64,000 bases of DNA from contig JBEKMJ010000021.1 of NCBI GenBank assembly GCA_050008575.1, positions 1-64,000 on the forward strand, in the 5' to 3' direction. The notes under the pieces are model-generated. The model made no database searches, had not been told where the DNA came from, and saw only the letters and a program-made list of their open reading frames with translations. Positions within the stretch are counted from its first letter, which is position 1. Each line of letters starts with the position of its first letter. This document shows, piece after piece, positions 17,648 through 25,861 of this stretch. A program made the translations under genes and the position numbers. Source of the DNA: Bog-159 sp050008575. GTDB taxonomy: Bacteria; Acidobacteriota; Terriglobia; Bryobacterales; Bryobacteraceae.

Positions 17648-18955
17648 GTGTCCGCTACCGATCCACATCAGGCCGAACATCAAGCCCTGCATCGCACCAT
17701 CGAAGCCGTCTGGCGCATCGAGTCCGCGCGCGTCATCGCCGGACTCACCCGCCTCACCCGTGACGTCGGCCTCGCCGAAGACCTCGCACAAGAGGCGCTT
17801 CTCGCCGCACTCGAGCAGTGGCCGCAGTCTGGCGTTCCCGATAATCCCGCGGCATGGCTCACCGCCACCGCCAAACGCCGCGCCATCGATCTCTTCCGCC
17901 GCAACGCCGTCGCCCAGCGCAAACACGAAGAGCTCGGCCGCGAACTCGAAGCCCTCGAACAAACCTCGCCCGACCTCGACTCCACTCTCGACAACACCAT
18001 CGGCGACGACCTCCTCCGCCTCGTCTTCATCGCCTGCGATCCCATCCTCCCCACCGAGTCCCGCGCCGCCCTCACCCTCCGTCTCCTCGGCGGCCTCACC
18101 ACCGATGAGATCGCCCGCGCCTTCCTCACCACCGAACCCGCCATCGCCCAGCGCATCGTCCGCGCCAAACGCACCCTCGCCGACAAACACATCCCCTTCG
18201 AGGTCCCCCGCGGCCTCGAGTTCGCCGCCCGCCTCTCCTCCGTCCTCGAGGTCATCTACCTCATCTTCAACGAGGGCTACTCCGCCACCACCGGCGACGA
18301 CCTCATGCGCCCCACCCTCTGCGAAGACGCGCTCCGCCTCGGCCGCATCCTAGCCGAACTCACACCCGCGGAGCCCGAGGTCCACGGCCTAGTCGCCCTC
18401 ATGGAAATCCAGGCCTCCCGCATCCGCGCCCGCATCACCTCCACCGGCGAACTAGTCTTACTCTTCGATCAAAACCGCACCCAATGGGATCAACTCCTAA
18501 TCCATCGCGGCCTAAATGCCATCGAACGCGCTCATAAAATCGACACCACCCGCGGCCCCTATCTCCTCCAAGCCGAGATCGCCGCCTGCCACGCCCGCGC
18601 CCGCACGCCATCCGAAACCGATTGGCAACGCATCGTCATCCTCTACACCGAGCTCGCCCAGGTCATCCCCTCCCCTGTCATCGAGCTCAACCGCGCCGTA
18701 GCCGTCTCCATGGCCCACGGCCCCCAGGCCGGTCTCACACTCGTAGACGCCCTCGCTTCCGAACCCTCTCTGGCGCGCTACCATCTTCTCCCCAGCGTCC
18801 GCGCCGACCTCCTCTACAAACTAGGCCGCCACCCCGAAGCCCGCACCGAGTTCGAACGCGCCGCCGCCCTTACCCGCAACATCCGCGAACGCGGTCTCCT
18901 CCTTACCCGCGCCGCATCCTGCGAGACTGACCCAACGCACTCTTCGGAAAAATAA
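17648..18955 (+). CDS. Large ECF-like RNA polymerase sigma factor (DUF6596 type)
   Basis: 435 residues from a GTG start. Sigma region 2 (DVGLAEDLAQEALLAALEQW, then KRRAIDLFRR) and region 4 (LTTDEIARAFLTTEPAIAQR) occupy the N-terminal 190 residues. The C-terminal about 230 residues (FNEGYSATTG, LVALMEIQASR, IELNRAVAVSMAHGP) are the helical domain of this sigma group, thought to act as a fused regulatory module. It pairs with the upstream YciI gene, a conserved arrangement. Codons are strongly C-ending and the gene sits in the tRNA-Leu island, so it was probably acquired from another high-GC bacterium. Confidence 0.9.
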   Translation: MSATDPHQAEHQALHRTIEAVWRIESARVIAGLTRLTRDVGLAEDLAQEALLAALEQWPQSGVPDNPAAWLTATAKRRAIDLFRRNAVAQRKHEELGRELEALEQTSPDLDSTLDNTIGDDLLRLVFIACDPILPTESRAALTLRLLGGLTTDEIARAFLTTEPAIAQRIVRAKRTLADKHIPFEVPRGLEFAARLSSVLEVIYLIFNEGYSATTGDDLMRPTLCEDALRLGRILAELTPAEPEVHGLVALMEIQASRIRARITSTGELVLLFDQNRTQWDQLLIHRGLNAIERAHKIDTTRGPYLLQAEIAACHARARTPSETDWQRIVILYTELAQVIPSPVIELNRAVAVSMAHGPQAGLTLVDALASEPSLARYHLLPSVRADLLYKLGRHPEARTEFERAAALTRNIRERGLLLTRAASCETDPTHSSEK

Positions 18956-19004
18956 CAAACGGCTCATCCCACAGAAACGCGGGCCTATTCCCTGCCGCCG
19001 CAAA

Positions 19005-19500
19005 CTGCAGGAACTGCCCGCGGAAATCAGGCCGCTGTTCGTTTGTGGGTACGAGACGGGAATGCGGAAGGGGGAACTGTTGGCTATCCAATGGCCACAG
19101 GTCGATTTCGATGCCGGTCTTACCGCTGGAAAAGGGCGAGACGAAGAATGACGATGCCCGGTCAGTTCCGATCCTCGAAAGCGACATGCGCGAGTTGATT
19201 GCCGACAAAAAGGAGCGGGATACGAAATGGCCGGGTTCGCCCTGGGTGTTCAACCGTGGCGGCGAACCGATAAGGGATTTCCGTGGGGCATGGGAGGAAG
19301 CCTGCAAGAGAGCAAAGATCGAAGCGCTGAAATTCCATGATCTGCGGAGAACAGATGTGCTGAACATGCGCCGGGCGGGGGTTCCTCAGGTCGTGCGCAT
19401 GAAAATCTCGCGGCACAAAACGGACAGCATGGAGCGCCGCCACGAAAACCGGGGATACCTGGCTACACCGGCACCAAAGAATCAGCAATTTAAGCCCTGA
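19005..19500 (+). pseudogene. Decayed tyrosine recombinase (phage-type integrase), frameshifted
   Basis: Integrase catalytic-domain sequence lies in two frames. The first, from about 19,005 to 19,130, encodes YETGMRKGELLAIQW (box I Arg). After a frameshift near 19,125-19,135 the second encodes KNDDARSVPI, then FHDLRRTDVLNMRRAGV (box II HxLR) up to 19,500. The expected nucleophilic tyrosine in the final motif (usually RRY) is replaced by His (MERRH). The N-terminal half is absent. It sits 27 bases before the distal tRNA repeat, where an island integrase is expected. Confidence 0.85.
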
Positions 19501-19527
19501 CGATACCCCAGGATACCGGCGATTTTG

Positions 19528-19583
19528 GCTTGAAGTGCTAGCGGGAGCAATCTCGTGGAGTTCAAGTCCCCCTCTCCGGACCA
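19528..19583 (+). repeat. Degenerate copy of the tRNA-Leu 3' end (distal att site)
   Basis: 56 bases matching 16,684-16,740 with a few substitutions and one deletion, including the variable arm GCGGGAGCAATCTCGTGG and the T arm through CCA. The acceptor end reads CTCCGGACCA instead of CTCCGCACCA. It is not a functional tRNA because the 5' half is missing. Confidence 0.9.
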
Positions 19584-19670
19584 TAGATTACAACGTACTT
19601 ACGGGTCATCCGAGCGAAGGATGGCCCGATGTGTTTTAGCCCGCCTTAGCCGTCAGCAGCTCTAGTCTGG

Positions 19671-19981
19671 TTAGCGCAGATTCCCCTGCTCATCAAGCAC
19701 GGCTGCCGAAACCTCCCGCCCAGGAATTACGATGCGATAGCGCGCATGGCGGAGCTCGTCACGCGGAGCAGCGCGCTTTTGTCCACCAGATCCGCAAGAT
19801 CGCGGGTCGCCGTCGCTGGCGACGCGCCGGTGATGGCGGCGTAGTTGCCGGCGCTCAAGCCTCCTTTGAAGCCCTCCGGCCCATCCCGCAACATGCGCAG
19901 CAGTGCTTTCTCTTGCCGCGCATTCAGTTCGCCCCGAAGCCGATCCAGCAGGCGCGTTTTTTCAATCGCGAAGTGCGACAG
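19671..19981 (-). pseudogene. C-terminal remnant of a Fic-family protein
   Basis: On the minus strand, LNARQEKALLRMLRDGPEGF, GGLSAGNYAAITGASPATA and TRDLADLVDK match the winged-helix C-terminus that follows the Fic domain in many AMPylating Fic proteins. After a frameshift near 19,755 the next frame continues ELRHARYRIVIPGREV to a stop at 19,671-19,673, as expected for the family. The Fic catalytic domain (HPFxxGNGR) is entirely missing. The remnant lies just outside the tRNA-Leu island and its 5' end is buried under the start of the next gene. Confidence 0.75.
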
Positions 19982-21208
19982 CGCAACATCTCCACAATCC
20001 GCCGGCCGGCACTGGCGGTAACTTTCGCGTTGGCGGCGATGGGGACCGCACCCGTGCCGGCACAGACTTATTCTGTGCTGCACAGTTTCACGGATACCGC
20101 CGACGGAGCATACCCTCAAGGGGGCGTGATCCGCGACTCGGCGGGCAACTTGTACGGCACCGCTAATGAAGCGGGCGCGCATGGTTACGGAGTCGTGTTC
20201 CGTCTGAGCCCCGCTGGGAGCCTGACGGTTTTGCATAATTTTGCCGGCCCCCCCGGCGATGGCGGTGGTCCCACGGCAGGCGTGATCCGAGACTCCGCCG
20301 GCAACCTCTATGGCACCACCGCCTACGGCGGGATCTACAATTCCGACTGCATCGACACTTCGGCTTGCGGCGTGGTCTTCAAGCTGGACCCGGCCGGCAA
20401 CGAGACCGTGCTCTACAATTTCACCGGCGGCACCGACGGGGCATTTCCAAATGGGGTGGTCCGGGACTCATCGGGCAATCTTTACGGCGCCACAGGCGGC
20501 GTCGGCAGCGACCCGGACAACGGCGGGATATTCGAACTGGACCCGGCTGGGACCCTGACGGTGCTGCACAGTTTCGCCGGCCCACCCGCCGACGGCCGGG
20601 ATCCTAATGCCGCCCCAATCCGCGACGCGGCGGGCAACCTTTACGGCACAACCAGCGTGGGCGGCGCGCTGAAAAACCTCTACTGCCCATACCAATGTGG
20701 CATCGTGTTCAAGCTGGACCCGGCTGGGCAGGAAACCATTCTACACAACTCCGCCGGCTACCCCAGTGACGGGGAGTCCCCCTGGCCGGGCGTGATCGGG
20801 GATGCGGCGGGCAATCTCTATGGCACCACCCAGGTCGGCGGCGCTTCCAATCAGGGAGTGGTGTTCAAGCTCGATCCGTCCGGAAACGTCACACTGCTGC
20901 ATAGCTTCGCCGGACCTCCCCACGATGGGACGGACCCCTTAGGAGGCGTGACCCGAGACGCGGCGGGCAATCTCTACGGCACTACCAATCTCGGCGGAAT
21001 CGTCTCCCGAGCCTGCACTAACCTCGGATGCGGAATCGTGTACAAGCTCGACCCGGCTGGAAATTTGACCGTGCTGCACCGCTTCTCCGGCTCCGACGGA
21101 CGAAATCCCTACGCAGGGGTGACACTGGATTCAGCCGGCAACCTCTACGGCACTACCTTCTACGGCGGTGCCTATGATCTTGGGGTGGTGTTCAAGATTA
21201 CGCCTTAA
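19973..21208 (+). CDS. Secreted GloVer-repeat protein
   Basis: About 411 residues from a GTG at 19,973. The exact start is uncertain because the frame is open further upstream into Fic-remnant DNA. A signal peptide (PALAVTFALAAMGTAPVPA) is followed by seven repeats of about 50-60 residues with the pattern SAGNLYGTT...GVVFKLDPAGNLTVLHSF. This is the choice-of-anchor repeat family called GloVer, expanded in Acidobacteria, predicted to form a beta-propeller. No anchor or catalytic motif is visible. Function unknown; it is presumably extracellular or periplasmic. Confidence 0.85.
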   Translation: MRQRNISTIRRPALAVTFALAAMGTAPVPAQTYSVLHSFTDTADGAYPQGGVIRDSAGNLYGTANEAGAHGYGVVFRLSPAGSLTVLHNFAGPPGDGGGPTAGVIRDSAGNLYGTTAYGGIYNSDCIDTSACGVVFKLDPAGNETVLYNFTGGTDGAFPNGVVRDSSGNLYGATGGVGSDPDNGGIFELDPAGTLTVLHSFAGPPADGRDPNAAPIRDAAGNLYGTTSVGGALKNLYCPYQCGIVFKLDPAGQETILHNSAGYPSDGESPWPGVIGDAAGNLYGTTQVGGASNQGVVFKLDPSGNVTLLHSFAGPPHDGTDPLGGVTRDAAGNLYGTTNLGGIVSRACTNLGCGIVYKLDPAGNLTVLHRFSGSDGRNPYAGVTLDSAGNLYGTTFYGGAYDLGVVFKITP

Positions 21209-21300
21209 TCTTCCCGGCCGGTGAACCAGTTAACATTGGCGCACTTGTTTTGTCTTCACTGTCGGTGTTAAGCCGATAAGGAAGACGAAAGGAGTGGTGT

Positions 21301-22395
21301 GTGACATTCTGTAACAAGCTCTTGGCGCTGGCAGCCGCGCTGCCCGGTCTGGCGGCCGCCGCCGATCCCGACATGATGAAGCTGGTGATGCCGGACGCCA
21401 GCATGGTGATGGAGGTCAACATTGCCAAGATTATGGCCTCGCCCATCGGGTCGGCTATGCGTGAGGCGGTGCACCAGGGGGTCGCGAGCCAGGTACAGGC
21501 GAAGCTGGCGCAGGAGAAGCCGGAACTCCAGGAGCGGATCGCCTTGCTCACCAGCATCGACTGGAGCCAGCAGGTGCAGGATGTCGTGTTGGCCGGCGGC
21601 GCCGGCAAGTCGGCACCGGCGCTAATCATCGTGCGGACCTCGCTCGACCCGGCCCGGATTCAGGCTCTGAAGGCATTCACGGGCAATATGACCGAGTACC
21701 AAGGCGTGCCGATACTGGTCTCCGACAAGCCCGGCAACGGGGTCTTCGCGTTTCTGGACAATTCCATCGTGTTGGTCGGACAGATGGCCGATGTGCAGTC
21801 CGCCATTCGCCGCCGCGGCCAACATGCGGCGTTGCCGGCGGCCCTGGCCGCGCAAGTGGCCAGGTACAGTGGTTATGACATCTGGGCGGCGCAGGCGGGG
21901 ATTCTCCCGCAGCCATTGAGCGGCTCCGCGGCGGCGTCCCCGGCCGAAGCGAAGGTGGCGGAATTCCTGGCGAAGGTGGCAGGATTCAATGGCGGGCTGC
22001 GTTTAAGCCCGGATTTCGACCTTTCCGCCGACATTGAAGCGCGCACGGAAAAAGGCGCCGCCGAAATGGCCGAAGGGCTGCGCTCGCTGACCAGCATGGC
22101 GCGCTCCCAGGTGAGAAACGCGAACCAAGGCGTGAGCGGCCTGGAGGGTTTCAGATACCACGTGAACGGCAAGCACGTTATGCTGGCGCTGCATGTGCCG
22201 GAAGAGCAAATGCGCGCGGGGCTACGGCAGATGCGCGCGACCCCGGCAGGCCGCATGGCGGTCGCCGCGCGACAGGCGCCGCCGGCGTCGATCTCGACCC
22301 CACCTTCGAGCGGCCTGCCCCCACCGCCGGCCGGCACCATACGCGTGCAGTCTGCCGAGGGGACCACACTGATTCCGGTGGGGAAGGACCAGTAG
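21301..22395 (+). CDS. Exported protein of unknown function
   Basis: 364 residues from a GTG preceded by AAAGGAG. It has a short signal peptide (LLALAAALPGLAAAAD). The mature part has alternating hydrophobic strands and helices (e.g. MPDASMVMEVNIAKIM, then VFAFLDNSIVLVGQ) and a Pro-rich C-terminal tail. I do not recognise the family; similar proteins seem typical of Acidobacteria. It has no obvious operon partner and is followed by the palindromic repeat cluster. Confidence 0.65.
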   Translation: MTFCNKLLALAAALPGLAAAADPDMMKLVMPDASMVMEVNIAKIMASPIGSAMREAVHQGVASQVQAKLAQEKPELQERIALLTSIDWSQQVQDVVLAGGAGKSAPALIIVRTSLDPARIQALKAFTGNMTEYQGVPILVSDKPGNGVFAFLDNSIVLVGQMADVQSAIRRRGQHAALPAALAAQVARYSGYDIWAAQAGILPQPLSGSAAASPAEAKVAEFLAKVAGFNGGLRLSPDFDLSADIEARTEKGAAEMAEGLRSLTSMARSQVRNANQGVSGLEGFRYHVNGKHVMLALHVPEEQMRAGLRQMRATPAGRMAVAARQAPPASISTPPSSGLPPPPAGTIRVQSAEGTTLIPVGKDQ

Positions 22396-22433
22396 GCGGC
22401 AGCGGACCGGCCGCGTGGCGCACGCCCCCGGCG

Positions 22434-22660
22434 TGCCGTGTCGGCACTCTGCCGACACAGGCGAGCGCAGCTCGCCGCAGAGCGGGCCTGCGAGGCCCGC
22501 GCAGGCTGCGAGCCAGGCTGCGAGCCTGCCCCACTACGGCGGACAGAATGTAGAAACTCCAGGCACAGGCTGAAGCCGTGCTACCAGCGGGCTGAAGCCC
22601 CGCGACGGCTAAAGCCCGCCCTCCAATTCCAGCTCTCCAGCAAATGTAGAAACTCCAGTG
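22434..22660. repeat. Palindromic repeat cluster
   Basis: Contains hairpin modules TGTCGGCACTCTGCCGACA, GGCGAGCGCAGCTCGCC, GGCCTGCGAGGCC and AGGCTGCGAGCCT. The CCTGCCCCAC end is followed by ACTACGGCGGACAGAATG and TAGAAACTC, matching 5225-5292. AGGCTGCGAGCC is locally duplicated. TAGAAACTCCAG appears twice within the cluster. Confidence 0.85.
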
Positions 22661-22675
22661 GCGCGCGAAGCGCGC

Positions 22676-24826
22676 CTATCGCGTGACGTTAGTCAGCACC
22701 GTAACGCCATATTCCGCGACCACCGCCAGGTCAACCTTGCCATCCAAATTGAAATCGCCTCGCGCCATCGAAACCGGAAAAGGCGCGATGGCGAACGCGG
22801 CCTCGTCCGTCTCGCTCCGGAAGCCGCCCGTTCCATCGCCCAACAGGATTGCCACACTGCACGCATAGCTGATCGCCACCGCCAGGTCCGGCGTACCGTC
22901 GCCATTGAAATCCCCCACCGCCAGCGCAATCGCCGGGCCGCCTGCGACGGCATGATACACGGCCGCTTGAAACGAGCCATCGCCCTTTCCCAGCAAAATC
23001 GCTACGCTGCCCGTCGCCTGATCCGCCACCGCCAGGTCCGCGATGCCATCGCCATTGAAATCCGCCACCGCGACCCAATCGGGCTTCAGGCCCACGGGAT
23101 AGCTCGACCCGCCTTCGAAGCCGCCCGCGCCATTGCCCAGCAGAATCGAGACTGTGTGCGCGTCCCGGTTAACCACCGCCAAGTCGAGCTTCCTATCGCC
23201 GTTGAAATCCCCAACCGCTACGGCATACGAGTCCTTACCTGTCGGAAATTCCTGCGCCGGCTGAAAGGTTCCATCGCCATTGCCCAGTAGTATCGCCACG
23301 CTCGCGAATTGCGTCACCGCCAAATCCGGCTTGCCGTCGCCGTTGAAGTCGCCAATCGCCGCAGCCTCCGGACCGCCATTGGCGCCCGTTGACAAACTCG
23401 TGGGGGCCTGGAAAGTTCCATCGCCGTTGCCGAGCAATATCGAAATTGGACCGGTCAAAAGCGCCAGGTCGAGTTTCCCGTCTCCATTGAAATCCGCCGC
23501 GGCCACTCCACTCGCGCCATTTCCAAACGAATAAGTTACCGGCGGCTGGAACGATCCATCGCCGTTGCCTATCAGAATCGAGAATGTGTTCGTATAGTAT
23601 CCGTCGCTCACCGCCAGGTCCGGCTTCCCGTCACCGTTAAAATCTCCCACGGCGACGGCGCTTGGGTCGTATCCGGCCGCGTAATTCGACGTGTGTTGGA
23701 AGACGCCTTTACCATCGCCAAGCAGAATAATGACACCGGAGCCGCCCACCGCTATATCCATTTTGCCGTCGCCGTTGAAATCCGCCAGCGCGACCTCTGT
23801 CAGCGCGGACCCCGCATCGGATGTCTGGGCCAGTGAGAATGTGCCATCGCCGGCGTTCAGCAGCACGGCCACGCCGCCGTATGTGCCGGCAACCACCACA
23901 TCGGGTTTGCCATCGCCATTCACATCCCCGGCGGCCACCCGCATCGGCGATAATCCAACGTCGTAGCTGACGGCCGGCTGGAAGGTGCCGTCGCCATTGC
24001 CTGCCAGGATTCCCACGTCTTCGTTGCCATCGGTTAGCGCCAAATCCGTTTTTCCGTCGCCATTGAAATCCGCCGCCGTCACCGAAAAGATCTCGATATC
24101 TCCGGCGCTGAAGGGCAAGGGCGGCTGAAATGTGCCATCGCGATTCCCTAGCAGCACCACTCCCCCTTGGAAACCCGGCAGGACCAGGTCCGGCCTCCCA
24201 TCCCCGTTCAGATCCGCCGCCAAAACAGCCCACGGATCCAAAGGCACAGTCAGAATATCGGGCGGCTTGAATGTCCCATCGCCATTGCCCAGCACGATCG
24301 ACACACTGCTGCTCGTCTGGCCCGCGACCCAGCCATTGGCCACCGCCAGATCCGGCACGCCATCGCCGTTGAAGTCCGCCACGGCCAGCGACAGCGGCGC
24401 ATTTCCCGCGGCGTAATACACCGGCATTTGAAACGTGCCGTCGCCGTTGCCCAGCAGGACCGCAACGGTCCAATTTGCGGCCGCGTCTTCCGCGATCAGC
24501 GCCAGGTCCAGCTTGCCGTCGCCATTGAAATCCGCCGCTACAATCGGGGTGGCATATCCGGGTCCGCCTTCGAGCGCATACTGCGCGCCCGCATCGAAAA
24601 CCCCATTACCGCGGCCCAGCAGAATGGAAACTTCGGTATCCGACAGCACCGCCAGATCCACATTCCCGTCGCGATTGAAATCGCCGGCCGCAAATGCCGG
24701 ACCGCCTCCCTGCCAGAAGACCCGCGGGGAATTGAAGATGGCCGGCGTCGCGCCCCGTGCCGCCCAGCCGATGCCCGCCATAAGCGAGAGTATCCGTAGC
24801 GTTCGTGTGAAGCTTCGTGTGGGCAT
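22676..24826 (-). CDS. Secreted FG-GAP/VCBS repeat protein
   Basis: 716 residues from the ATG at 24,826, chosen over a GTG at 24,853 because GGGAGGCAGGG immediately precedes it. A signal peptide (ILSLMAGIGWAARGA) is followed by about thirteen repeats of roughly 50 residues. Each has a calcium-binding DFNGDGKPDLAV loop and a VSILLGNGDGTFQ strand. Integrin-like FG-GAP repeats usually form seven-bladed propellers, so this would make about two. No catalytic domain is attached. Binding of surfaces or polymers is plausible but unproven. Two further proteins of this type are in the window. Confidence 0.88.
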   Translation of the reverse strand: MPTRSFTRTLRILSLMAGIGWAARGATPAIFNSPRVFWQGGGPAFAAGDFNRDGNVDLAVLSDTEVSILLGRGNGVFDAGAQYALEGGPGYATPIVAADFNGDGKLDLALIAEDAAANWTVAVLLGNGDGTFQMPVYYAAGNAPLSLAVADFNGDGVPDLAVANGWVAGQTSSSVSIVLGNGDGTFKPPDILTVPLDPWAVLAADLNGDGRPDLVLPGFQGGVVLLGNRDGTFQPPLPFSAGDIEIFSVTAADFNGDGKTDLALTDGNEDVGILAGNGDGTFQPAVSYDVGLSPMRVAAGDVNGDGKPDVVVAGTYGGVAVLLNAGDGTFSLAQTSDAGSALTEVALADFNGDGKMDIAVGGSGVIILLGDGKGVFQHTSNYAAGYDPSAVAVGDFNGDGKPDLAVSDGYYTNTFSILIGNGDGSFQPPVTYSFGNGASGVAAADFNGDGKLDLALLTGPISILLGNGDGTFQAPTSLSTGANGGPEAAAIGDFNGDGKPDLAVTQFASVAILLGNGDGTFQPAQEFPTGKDSYAVAVGDFNGDRKLDLAVVNRDAHTVSILLGNGAGGFEGGSSYPVGLKPDWVAVADFNGDGIADLAVADQATGSVAILLGKGDGSFQAAVYHAVAGGPAIALAVGDFNGDGTPDLAVAISYACSVAILLGDGTGGFRSETDEAAFAIAPFPVSMARGDFNLDGKVDLAVVAEYGVTVLTNVTR

Positions 24827-24953
24827 CCCTGCCTCCCTGCTAAGTGCGATCACTAACAGAGTCTAGCAGTCACGCTCGCCGAAGACGGCTCGCATGGTAC
24901 CGAAATTACTCAACCCGGTACTACCTACGGGCGCGGTAATATTGATAGGCTGC

Positions 24954-25742
24954 ATGCCCACCATCCGAATCGCGCTCGCTAACATCCCTTTCCCGGCCAC
25001 TCCCGAGGAGTCGGTCACGCTGGCCGAACACGCCATCGCCCAAGCTGGCCTCGCGCGCGCCGCCATCGTCTGCTTTCCGGAATGCTTCATTCCCGGCTAC
25101 CGCGCAACAGGCAAGGCCGTGCCCCCCGCCGATCCGGTGTTCCTCGAACGCGCCTGGACCGTCATTGCATCGGCTGCCGCAGAGGCTAACCTCGCAGTCG
25201 TGCTCGGCACCGAACGCGTCGTAAATGGTGCGCTCCTGATCACCGCGCTCATCGTCGACCGCGACGGCGCCATAGCCGGCTTCCAAGACAAAGTGCAGCT
25301 TGATCCCTCCGAGGAGGGTACCTACTCACCCGGCACGGGAAGGCGCGTCTTTCAAACCGGCGCCCTCACATTCGGCGTAGCCATTTGCCATGAAGGGTGG
25401 CGCTATCCTGAAACCGTCCGCTGGGCCGTGCGCCGCGGCGCGCACATCGTCTTCCATCCCCATTTCCACCAAGCCGAACCCGGCAGTTACGTGCCCTCCA
25501 CATTCGCCGATCCCGCCAACTCGTTCCACGAGAAAGCCGCCTTGTGCCGGGCCGCCGAGAACACCTGCTTCTTCGCCACCGTAAACTACGCCAGCCCCGG
25601 CTCCCCGACCACTTCCGCCGTCGTCCGCGCCGATGGGACGCTGCTCGCCTACCAGCCTTACGGCAAGCCGGGGTTGCTTATCGCGGACGTCGACCTAGCC
25701 CAAGCCACCGGCCTCCTCGCGTCCCGCTGCAAGTCGCTCTAG
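24954..25742 (+). CDS. Carbon-nitrogen hydrolase (nitrilase superfamily)
   Basis: 262 residues from the ATG at 24,954. The catalytic triad is visible: Glu in CFPECFIPGY (about residue 43), Lys in FQDKVQLD (about 112) and Cys in VAICHEGWRYPE (about 145). A second Glu follows the Lys. Members hydrolyse amides or nitriles through a thioester at the Cys. The amide-hydrolase (omega-amidase/carbamoylase-like) branch is more likely than a true nitrilase, but the substrate is not determinable. It is followed within two bases by a palindromic repeat. The divergent neighbour is the FG-GAP gene. Confidence 0.87.
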   Translation: MPTIRIALANIPFPATPEESVTLAEHAIAQAGLARAAIVCFPECFIPGYRATGKAVPPADPVFLERAWTVIASAAAEANLAVVLGTERVVNGALLITALIVDRDGAIAGFQDKVQLDPSEEGTYSPGTGRRVFQTGALTFGVAICHEGWRYPETVRWAVRRGAHIVFHPHFHQAEPGSYVPSTFADPANSFHEKAALCRAAENTCFFATVNYASPGSPTTSAVVRADGTLLAYQPYGKPGLLIADVDLAQATGLLASRCKSL

Positions 25743-25743
25743 A

Positions 25744-25792
25744 GTGGGGCAGGCTCGAAGCCTGCGCGGGCCTCGCAGGCCCGCCCTTCGGC
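25744..25792. repeat. Short palindromic repeat directly behind a stop codon
   Basis: GTGGGGCAGG at 25,744-25,753, then AGGCTCGAAGCCT and GGGCCTCGCAGGCCC. It begins two bases after the nitrilase stop codon. The junction TAGAGTGGGGCAGGCT recurs after the carboxylesterase gene at 29,485. Confidence 0.85.
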
Positions 25793-25861
25793 GTCCCTTC
25801 GCAAAACTAAGTGGAACCTGTTGTCAGGTTCGACCGGACAGGACACGCTAGCCGCGCGCCA

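Larger units (their letters stand above)
16684..19583. mobile_element. Small genomic island integrated at tRNA-Leu
   Basis: It is flanked by the tRNA-Leu 3' half (16,684-16,740) and a diverged copy of it (19,528-19,583), which form an attL/attR-like pair. Inside are a YciI gene, a DUF6596-type sigma factor and a frameshifted tyrosine-recombinase remnant directly before the distal repeat. The sigma-factor gene shows an extreme preference for C-ending codons unlike its neighbours. The element is about 2.9 kb and no longer has an intact integrase, so it is fixed. Confidence 0.8.

Noticed and set aside
19528..19583. Second tRNA-Leu gene
   Set aside because: Only the 3' half is present and the acceptor strand is mutated; it fits an att-site copy instead.
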